Origin: Costus lasius
Taxonomy: Eukaryota > Streptophyta > Magnoliopsida > Zingiberales > Costaceae
Assembly (NCBI GenBank): GCA_027563935.2
Contig: JANVAS020000231.1
Location: 10,496,001-10,560,000 of the forward strand
DNA length: 64,000 nucleotides
Reading direction: 5' to 3'
Both the position numbers and the translations under genes were made by a program. Shown here piece after piece: positions 54,220-64,000 of this stretch (position 1 is the first letter of the stretch; each line of letters begins with the position of its first letter). The notes under the pieces were generated by a model. It saw only the letters and a program-made list of their open reading frames with translations, did not search any database and was not told the DNA's origin.

Positions 54220-57200
54220 CAACATCATGATCATGGACAAAATCAACATTAAATTAATATTGCAAAATGATAAACATCAAATATGGATCATAATCAAGAT
54301 CAACAACCTCATCATTAAAACATCAAGATAAAGATAAATATTAATATCTAGATTGAAAATCAATATTACCACAGAGATCAAAATCGAGTTTAAGATGAAT
54401 ATTATGAGTAAGATAAATATGAAGATTAGAAGATTAAAACCGAAATCGGAGATCAAAATGAAGATGAAGATAATTATCAAGAATAAGATTAATGTTATAA
54501 TTAAGAATGAGAATAAGATTAATAACAATTAAAGCTCATAATCGAGTTCAAAATTTTCATCATGATTAGATCAATATCAATATCAATAAAAATATTAAGA
54601 TTAAAGACCAAGATTACAAACAAGATCAAAATCTTGTTTAAGATTAAGATTAAAAAGAAGATAAAGATGAATATCATAAGAAGAAGTTTGAAAAAATGAT
54701 TAAAATCATGATCAACATCATGATCATGGACAAAATCAATATTAAATTAATATTGCAAAATGATAAATATCAAATATGGCTCATAATCAAGATCAATATC
54801 CTCATCATTAAAAGATCAAGATAAAGATAAATATTAATATCTAGATTGAAAATCAATATTACCACAGAGATCAAAATCGAGTTTAAGATGAATATTATGA
54901 GTAAGATGAATATGAAGATTAGAAGATTAAAACCGAAATCTGAGATAAAAATGAAGATGAAGATAATTATCAAGAATAAGATCAATGTTATAATTAAGAA
55001 TGAGAATAAGATTAATAACAATTAAAGCTCATAATCGAGTTCAAAATTTTCATCATGATTAGATAAATATCAATATCAATAAAAATATTAAGATTAAAGA
55101 CCAAGACTACAAACAAGATCAAAATCGAGTTTAAGATTAAGATTAAAAAGAAGATAAAGATGAATATCATAAGAAGAAGTTTGAAAAAATGATTAAAATC
55201 ATGATCAACATCATGATCATGGACAAAATCAATATTAAATTAATATTGCAAAATGATAAATAGCAAATATGGCTCATAATCAAGATCAATATCCTCATCA
55301 TTAAAAGATCAAGATAAAGATAAATATTAATATCTAGATTGAAAATCAATATTACCACAGAGATCAAAATCGAGTTTGAGATGAATATTAGGTGTAAGAT
55401 AAATATGAAGATTAGAAGATTAAAACCGAAATTGGAGATCAAAATGAAGATGAAGATAATTATCAAGAATAAGATCAATGTTATAATTAAGATTAAGAAT
55501 AAGATTAATAACAATTAAAGCTCATAATCGAGTTGAAAATTTTCATCATGATTAGATGAATATCAATATCAATAAAAATATTAAGATTAAAGACCAAGAT
55601 TACAAACAAGATCAAAATCGAGTTTAAGATTAAGATTAAGATTAAAAAGAAGATAAATATGAATATCATAAGAAGAAGTTTGAAAAAATGATTAAAATCA
55701 TGAACAACATCATGATCATGGTCAAAATCAATATTAAATTATTATTACAAAATGATAAACATCAAATATGGATCATAATCAAGATCATCAACTTCATCAT
55801 TAAAACATCAAGATAAAGATAAATATTAATATCTAGATTGAAAATCAATATTACCACAGAGATCAAAATCGAGTTTAAGATGAATATTAGGAGTAAGATA
55901 AATATGAAGATTAGAAGATTAAAACCGAAATCGGAGATCAAAATGAAGATGAAGATAATTATCAAGAATAAGATTAATGTTATAATTAAGAATGAGAATA
56001 AGATTAATAACAATTAAAGCTCATAATCGAGTTCAAAATTTTCATCATGATTAGATCAATATCAATATCAATAAAAATATTAAGATTAAAGACCAAGATT
56101 ACAAACAAGATCAAAATCGAGTTTAAGATTAAGATTAAAAAGAAGATAAAGATGAATATCATAAGAAGAAGTTTGAAAAAATGATTAAAATCATGATCAA
56201 CATCATGATCATGGACAAAATCAATGTTAAATTAATATTGCAAAATGATAAATATCAAATATGGCTCATAATCAAGATCAATATCCTCATCATTAAAAGA
56301 TCAAGATAAAGATAAATATTAATATCTAGATTGAAAATCAATATTACCACAGAGATCAAAATCGAGTTTAAGATGAATATTAGGTGTAAGATAAATATGA
56401 AGATTAGAAGATTAAAACCGAAATCGGAGATCAAAATGAAGATGAAGATAATTATCAAGAATAAGATCAATGTTATAATTAAGATTAAGAATAAGATTAA
56501 TAACAATTAAAGCTCATAATCGAGTTGAAAATTTTCATCATGATTAGATCAATATCAATAAAAATATTAAGATTAAAGACCAAGATTACAAACAAGATCA
56601 AAATCGAGTTTAAGATTAAGATTAAAAAGAAGATAAATATGAATATCATAAGAAGAAGTTTGAAAAAATGATTAAAATAATGATCAACATCATGATCATG
56701 GACAAAATCAATATTAAATTAATATTACAAAGTGATAAATATCAAATATGGCTCATAATCAAGATCAATATCCTCATCATTAAAAGATCAAGATAAAGAT
56801 AAATATTAATATCAAGATTGAAAATCAATATTACCACAGAGAACAAAATCGAGTTTAAGAAGAATATTAGGAGTAAGATAAATATGAAGATTAGAAGATT
56901 AAAACCGAAATCGGAGATCAAAATGAAGATGAAGAGAATTATCAAGAATAAGATCAATGTTATAATTAAGTATGAGAATAAGATTAGTAACAATTAAAGC
57001 TCATAATCGAGTTCAAAATTTTCATCATGATTAGATCAATATCAATATCAATAAAAATATTAAGATTAAAGACCAAGATTATAAACAAGATCAAAATCGA
57101 GTTTAAGATTAAGAATAAAAAGAAGATAAAGATGAATATCATAAGATTAAGTTTGTAAAAATGATTAAAATCATGATCAACATCATGATCATGGTCAAAA

Positions 57201-58646
57201 TCAATATTAAATTATTATTACAAAATGATAAACATCAAATATGGATCATAATCAAGATCATCAACCTCATCATTAAAACATCAAGATAAAGATAAATATT
57301 AATATCTAGATTGAAAATCAATATTACCACAGAGATCAAAATCGAGTTTAAGATGAATATTAGGAGTAAGATAAATATGAAGATTAGAAGATTAAAACCG
57401 AAATCGGAGATAAAAATGAAGATGAAGATAATTATCAAGAATAAGATCAATGTTATAATTAAGATTGAGAATAAGATTAATAACAATTAAAGCTCATAAT
57501 CGAGTTCAAAATTTTCATCATGATTAGATCAATATCAATATCAATAAAAATATTAAGATTAAAGACCAAGATTACAAACAAGATCAAAATTGAGTTTAAG
57601 ATTAAGATTAAAAAGAAGATAAAGATGAATATCATAAGAAGAAGTTTGAAAAAATGATTAAAATCATGAACAACATCATGATCATGGACAAAATCAATAT
57701 TAAATTAATATTGCAAAATGATAAATATCAAATATGGATCATAATCAAGATCAATATCCTCATCATTAAAAGATCAAGATAAAGATAAATATTAATATCA
57801 AGATTGAAAATCAATATTACCACAGAGATCAAAATCGAGTTTAAGATGAATATTAGGAGTAAGATAAAGTTGAAGATTATAAGATTAAAACTGAAATCGG
57901 AGATCAAAATGAAGATGAAGATAATTATCAAGAATAAGATCAATGTTATAATAACGAATGAGAATAAGATTAATAACAATTAAAGCTCATAATCGAGTTC
58001 AAAATTTTCATCATGATTTGATAAATATCAATATCAATAAAAATATTAAGATTAAAGACCAAGATTACAAACAAGATCAAAATCGAGTTTAAGATTAAGA
58101 TTAAAAAGAAGATAAAGATGAATATCATAAGAATAAGTTTGTAAAAATGATTAAAATCATGATCAACATCATGATCATGGTCAAAATCAATATTAAATTA
58201 TTATTACAAAATGATAAACATCAAATATGGATCATAATCAAGATCATCAACCTCATCATTAAAACATCAAGATAAAGATAAATATTAATATCTAGATTGA
58301 AAATCAATATTACCACAGAGATCAAAATCGAGTTTATGATGAATATTAGGAGTAAGATAAATATGAAGATTAGAAGATTAAAACCGAAATCGGAGATCCA
58401 AATGAAGATGAAGATAATTATCAAGAATAAGATTAATGTTATAATTAAGAATGAGAATAAGATTAATAACAATTAAAGCTCATAATCGAGTTCAAAATTT
58501 TCATCATGATTAGATAAATATCAATATCAATAAAAATATTAAGATTAAAGACCAAGATTACAAACAAGATCAAAATCGAGTTTAAGATTAAGATTAAAAA
58601 GAAGATAAAGATGGAAGAAGTTTGAAAAAATGATTAAAATCATGAT
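54220..58646 (+). repeat. 9-monomer HOR, copy 1, 4427 bp
   Basis: Nine monomers with landmarks 54528, 55021, 55514, 56013, 56506, 56993, 57486, 57979, 58472, continuing into the 10-bp-deleted interval before 58955. Nine times 493 is 4437; the unit has +6 (a third gattaa near 55627), -6 (one atcaat lost near 56550) and -10 (gatggaagaag near 58613), giving 4427. It matches 58647-63073 with few differences. Confidence 0.92.
55167..55514 (-). other. Longest minus-strand frame (115 codons), product of a substitution
   Basis: Here, and at 59594-59941 in the second 4427-bp unit, gataaatagcaa replaces the usual gataaatatcaa, and the minus-strand frame runs on past its usual first Met into half b. 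The peptide then contains repeats from both halves. The two instances are copies of one event by HOR duplication, so their agreement is not evidence of selection. I consider it non-coding. Confidence 0.6.
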
Positions 58647-61600
58647 CAACATCATGATCATGGACAAAATCAACATTAAATTAATATTGCAAAATGATAA
58701 ACATCAAATATGGATCATAATCAAGATCAACAACCTCATCATTAAAACATCAAGATAAAGATAAATATTAATATCTAGATTGAAAATCAATATTACCACA
58801 GAGATCAAAATCGAGTTTAAGATGAATATTATGAGTAAGATAAATATGAAGATTAGAAGATTAAAACCGAAATCGGAGATCAAAATGAAGATGAAGATAA
58901 TTATCAAGAATAAGATTAATGTTATAATTAAGAATGAGAATAAGATTAATAACAATTAAAGCTCATAATCGAGTTCAAAATTTTCATCATGATTAGATCA
59001 ATATCAATATCAATAAAAATATTAAGATTAAAGACCAAGATTACAAACAAGATCAAAATCGAGTTTAAGATTAAGATTAAAAAGAAGATAAAGATGAATA
59101 TCATAAGAAGAAGTTTGAAAAAATGATTAAAATCATGATCAACATCATGATCATGGACAAAATCAATATTAAATTAATATTGCAAAATGATAAATATCAA
59201 ATATGGCTCATAATCAAGATCAATATCCTCATCATTAAAAGATCAAGATAAAGATAAATATTAATATCTAGATTGAAAATCAATATTACCACAGAGATCA
59301 AAATCGAGTTTAAGATGAATATTATGAGTAAGATGAATATGAAGATTAGAAGATTAAAACCGAAATCTGAGATAAAAATGAAGATGAAGATAATTATCAA
59401 GAATAAGATCAATGTTATAATTAAGAATGAGAATAAGATTAATAACAATTAAAGCTCATAATCGAGTTCAAAATTTTCATCATGATTAGATCAATATCAA
59501 TATCAATAAAAATATTAAGATTAAAGACCAAGACTACAAACAAGATCAAAATCGAGTTTAAGATTAAGATTAAAAAGAAGATAAAGATGAATATCATAAG
59601 AAGAAGTTTGAAAAAATGATTAAAATCATGATCAACATCATGATCATGGACAAAATCAATATTAAATTAATATTGTAAAATGATAAATAGCAAATATGGC
59701 TCATAATCAAGATCAATATCCTCATCATTAAAAGATCAAGATAAAGATAAATATTAATATCTAGATTGAAAATCAATATTACCACAGAGATCAAAATCGA
59801 GTTTGAGATGAATATTAGGTGTAAGATAAATATGAAGATTAGAAGATTAAAACCGAAATTGGAGATCAAAATGAAGATGAAGATAATTATCAAGAATAAG
59901 ATCAATGTTATAATTAAGATTAAGAATAAGATTAATAACAATTAAAGCTCATAATCGAGTTGAAAATTTTCATCATGATTAGATGAATATCAATATCAAT
60001 AAAAATATTAAGATTAAAGACCAAGATTACAAACAAGATCAAAATCGAGTTTAAGATTAAGATTAAGATTAAAAAGAAGATAAATATGAATATCATAAGA
60101 AGAAGTTTGAAAAAATGATTAAAATCATGAACAACATCATGATCATGGTCAAAATCAATATTAAATTATTATTACAAAATGATAAACATCAAATATGGAT
60201 CATAATCAAGATCATCAACTTCATCATTAAAACATCAAGATAAAGATAAATATTAATATCTAGATTGAAAATCAATATTACCACAGAGATCAAAATCGAG
60301 TTTAAGATGAATATTAGGAGTAAGATAAATATGAAGATTAGAAGATTAAAACCGAAATCGGAGATCAAAATGAAGATGAAGATAATTATCAAGAATAAGA
60401 TTAATGTTATAATTAAGAATGAGAATAAGATTAATAACAATTAAAGCTCATAATCGAGTTCAAAATTTTCATCATGATTAGATCAATATGAATATCAATA
60501 AAAATATTAAGATTAAAGACCAAGATTACAAACAAGATCAAAATCGAGTTTAAGATTAAGATTAAAAAGAAGATAAAGATGAATATCATAAGAAGAAGTT
60601 TGAAAAAATGATTAAAATCATGATCAACATCATGATCATGGACAAAATCAATGTTAAATTAATATTGCAAAATGATAAATATCAAATATGGCTCATAATC
60701 AAGATCAATATCCTCATCATTAAAAGATCAAGATAAAGATAAATATTAATATCTAGATTGAAAATCAATATTACCACAGAGATCAAAATCGAGTTTAAGA
60801 TGAATATTAGGTGTAAGATAAATATGAAGATTAGAAGATTAAAACCGAAATCGGAGATCAAAATGAAGATGAAGATAATTATCAAGAATAAGATCAATGT
60901 TATAATTAAGATTAAGAATAAGATTAATAACAATTAAAGCTCATAATCGAGTTGAAAATTTTCATCATGATTAGATCAATATCAATAAAAATATTAAGAT
61001 TAAAGACCAAGATTACAAACAAGATCAAAATCGAGTTTAAGATTAAGATTAAAAAGAAGATAAATATGAATATCATAAGAAGAAGTTTGAAAAAATGATT
61101 AAAATAATGATCAACATCATGATCATGGACAAAATCAATATTAAATTAATATTACAAAGTGATAAATATCAAATATGGCTCATAATCAAGATCAATATCC
61201 TCATCATTAAAAGATCAAGATAAAGATAAATATTAATATCAAGATTGAAAATCAATATTACCACAGAGAACAAAATCGAGTTTAAGAAGAATATTAGGAG
61301 TAAGATAAATATGAAGATTAGAAGATTAAAACCGAAATCGGAGATCAAAATGAAGATGAAGAGAATTATCAAGAATAAGATCAATGTTATAATTAAGTAT
61401 GAGAATAAGATTAGTAACAATTAAAGCTCATAATCGAGTTCAAAATTTTCATCATGATTAGATCAATATCAATATCAATAAAAATATTAAGATTAAAGAC
61501 CAAGATTATAAACAAGATCAAAATCGAGTTTAAGATTAAGAATAAAAAGAAGATAAAGATGAATATCATAAGATTAAGTTTGTAAAAATGATTAAAATCA

Positions 61601-63073
61601 TGATCAACATCATGATCATGGTCAAAATCAATATTAAATTATTATTACAAAATGATAAACATCAAATATGGATCATAATCAAGATCATCAACCTCATCAT
61701 TAAAACATCAAGATAAAGATAAATATTAATATCTAGATTGAAAATCAATATTACCACAGAGATCAAAATCGAGTTTAAGATGAATATTAGGAGTAAGATA
61801 AATATGAAGATTAGAAGATTAAAACCGAAATCGGAGATAAAAATGAAGATGAAGATAATTATCAAGAATAAGATCAATGTTATAATTAAGATTGAGAATA
61901 AGATTAATAACAATTAAAGCTCATAATCGAGTTCAAAATTTTCATCATGATTAGATCAATATCAATATCAATAAAAATATTAAGATTAAAGACCAAGATT
62001 ACAAACAAGATCAAAATTGAGTTTAAGATTAAGATTAAAAAGAAGATAAAGATGAATATCATAAGAAGAAGTTTGAAAAAATGATTAAAATCATGAACAA
62101 CATCATGATCATGGACAAAATCAATATTAAATTAATATTGCAAAATGATAAATATCAAATATGGATCATAATCAAGATCAATATCCTCATCATTAAAAGA
62201 TCAAGATAAAGATAAATATTAATATCAAGATTGAAAATCAATATTACCACAGAGATCAAAATCGAGTTTAAGATGAATATTAGGAGTAAGATAAAGTTGA
62301 AGATTATAAGATTAAAACTGAAATCGGAGATCAAAATGAAGATGAAGATAATTATCAAGAATAAGATCAATGTTATAATAACGAATGAGAATAAGATTAA
62401 TAACAATTAAAGCTCATAATCGAGTTCAAAATTTTCATCATGATTTGATAAATATCAATATCAATAAAAATATTAAGATTAAAGACCAAGATTACAAACA
62501 AGATCAAAATCGAGTTTAAGATTAAGATTAAAAAGAAGATAAAGATGAATATCATAAGAATAAGTTTGTAAAAATGATTAAAATCATGATCAACATCATG
62601 ATCATGGTCAAAATCAATATTAAATTATTATTACAAAATGATAAACATCAAATATGGATCATAATCAAGATCATCAACCTCATCATTAAAACATCAAGAT
62701 AAAGATAAATATTAATATCTAGATTGAAAATCAATATTACCACAGAGATCAAAATCGAGTTTATGATGAATATTAGGAGTAAGATAAATATGAAGATTAG
62801 AAGATTAAAACCGAAATCGGAGATCCAAATGAAGATGAAGATAATTATCAAGAATAAGATTAATGTTATAATTAAGAATGAGAATAAGATTAATAACAAT
62901 TAAAGCTCATAATCGAGTTCAAAATTTTCATCATGATTAGATAAATATCAATATCAATAAAAATATTAAGATTAAAGACCAAGATTACAAACAAGATCAA
63001 AATCGAGTTTAAGATTAAGATTAAAAAGAAGATAAAGATGGAAGAAGTTTGAAAAAATGATTAAAATCATGAT
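58647..63073 (+). repeat. 9-monomer HOR, copy 2, 4427 bp
   Basis: This is the second copy, with landmarks 58955 to 62899 at exactly 4427 bp from copy 1. All three length variants and rare bases such as gataaatagc (55258 and 59685) are shared. Differences seen include attgtaaaatg here against attgcaaaatg, gatcaatatgaat against gatcaatatcaat, and gattagatcaat against gattagataaat. Homology to copy 1 runs on to about 63100, where the next monomer takes caatagtaaatt. Confidence 0.92.
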
Positions 63074-64000
63074 CAACATCATGATCATGGACAAAATCAA
63101 TAGTAAATTAATATTGCAAAATGATAAATATCAAATATGGATCATAATCAAGATCAATATACTCATCATTAAAAGATCAAGATAAAGATAAATATTAATA
63201 TCAAGATTGAAAATCAATATTACCACAGAGAACAAAATCGAGTTTAAGAAGAATATTAGGAGTAAGATAAATATGAAGATTATAAGATTAAAACCGAAAT
63301 CGGAGATCAAAATGAAGATGAAGATAATTATCAAGAATAAGATTAATGTTATAATTAAGAATGAGAATAAGATTAATAACAATTAAAGCTCATAATCGAG
63401 TTCAAAATTTTCATCATGATTAGATCAATATCAATATCAACAAAAATATTAAGATTAAAGACCAAGATTACAAACAAGATCAAAATCGAGTTTAAGATTA
63501 AGATTAAAAAGAAGATAAAGATGAATATCATAAGAAGAAGTTTGAAAAAATGATTAAAATCATGATCAACATCATGATCATGGACAGAATCAATATTAAA
63601 TTAATATTGCAAAATGATAAATATCAAATATGGCTCATAATCAAGATCAATATCCTCATCATTAAAAGATCAAGATAAAGATAAATATTAATATCTAGAT
63701 TGAAAATCAATATTACCACAGAGATCAAAATCGAGTTTAAGATGAATATTAGGTGTAAGATAAATATGAAGATTAGAAGATTAAAACCAAAATCGGAGAT
63801 CAAAATGAAGATGAAGATAATTATCAAGAATAAGATCAATGTTATAATTAAGAATGAGAATAAGATTAATAACAATTAAAGCTCATAATCGAGTTCAAAA
63901 TGTTCATCATGATTAGATCAATATCAATATCAATAAAAATATTAAGATTAAAGACCAAGATTACAAACAAGATCAAAATCGAGTTTAAGATTAAGATTAA
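63074..64000 (+). repeat. Right-end monomers resembling 52.2-53.1 kb
   Basis: The landmarks at 63382 and 63875 resemble those at 52556 and 53049 (offset 10826): caatagtaaatt, gagaacaaaatc and gtttaagaagaat in the first, then atggctcat, tctagattg and ttaggtgtaag in the second. The array continues past the window end at gattaagattaa. Confidence 0.8.

Larger units (their letters stand above)
1..64000 (+). repeat. Tandem satellite array, ~493-bp monomer, ~130 copies
   Basis: The whole window is one head-to-tail satellite array. A landmark on each monomer (the 3' edge of the minus-strand open frame, just before the shared gctcataatc) falls at 370, 862, 1355 and so on to 63875: 130 landmarks, mean spacing 492.3 bp. 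The usual spacing is exactly 493. The exceptions I found are 481, 483, 487, 490-492, 494, 495, 499 and 501. All monomers share one orientation and no unrelated DNA interrupts them. Both window ends lie inside monomers, so the array is longer than 64 kb. Composition counted over 3601-4080 is A 50.6%, T 27.1%, G 12.9%, C 9.4%. The length, homogeneity and HOR structure point to eukaryotic heterochromatic satellite DNA; this is inference, since no flanking gene gives a taxonomic clue. Confidence 0.97.

Noticed and set aside
1..64000. CRISPR array
   Set aside because: Repeats are contiguous 493-bp units with no short conserved repeat separated by unique spacers, and there are no cas-like genes.
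1..64000. Terminal overlap suggesting a circular molecule (the window ends in gattaagattaa and starts in aaaaagaag)
   Set aside because: Any window of about 130 monomers would end close to its starting phase; the join would also give two extra A residues. No evidence of circularity.
1..64000. Transposon or retroelement origin
   Set aside because: No terminal repeats, target-site duplications, or transposase or reverse transcriptase motifs in any frame; only the satellite frames are open.

Overview
The window is one uninterrupted tandem satellite array. From base 1 to base 64000 every stretch I inspected is the same AT-rich monomer of about 493 bp, head to tail in one orientation. There are about 130 copies; 129 consecutive periods measured on one landmark average 492.3 bp. 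I find no gene, RNA gene, transposon, insertion sequence, CRISPR array, inversion or unique DNA, and neither edge of the array lies in the window. A hand count of 3601-4080 gave A 243, T 130, G 62, C 45 (22% GC, about 1.9 A per T on the plus strand). An array this long, with higher-order repeats, fits eukaryotic heterochromatin, for example pericentromeric, centromeric, sex- or B-chromosome DNA. The sequence does not identify the species or the chromosome position.

Three levels of organisation nest. (1) The base texture is a degenerate hexanucleotide of the AAGATN / ATCAAN kind, and many length variants are gains or losses of 6 or 12 bp. (2) The 493-bp monomer is an old dimer of two diverged halves of about 248 and 245 bp. 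(3) Monomers fall into recognisable types (called A, B, C, D, E, F, H, K, V, X, Y, Z, d and so on here) that recur in fixed orders as higher-order repeats (HORs). These change along the array.

Layout: 1-13185, an 8-monomer HOR (A-B-C-x-D-E-F-F, about 3944 bp) with full and deleted copies; 13186-19591, three- and four-monomer units; 19592-26984, mixed three-monomer order with a duplicated block at an offset of 2956 bp; 26985-32407, X-V-K-A / X-K-A / X-V-K-A; 32408-36359, Y-Z-A units; 36360-50103, units of 1966, 2459 and 2447 bp in the order P-Q-R-P-R-Q; 50104-54219, mixed and chimeric monomers; 54220-63073, two near-identical copies of a nine-monomer, 4427-bp unit; then another junction.

Most monomers carry a minus-strand open frame of 83 codons rich in Ile, Leu and Phe. 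I read this as a by-product of the hexamer, not a gene: stop-carrying variants have been amplified as freely as open ones, and neighbouring monomers are out of frame because 493 is not a multiple of three. The interest of the window is how the array evolved (dimer origin, hexamer-step indels, visible crossover junctions, local HOR regimes) and its dyad-rich segment, not a protein system.
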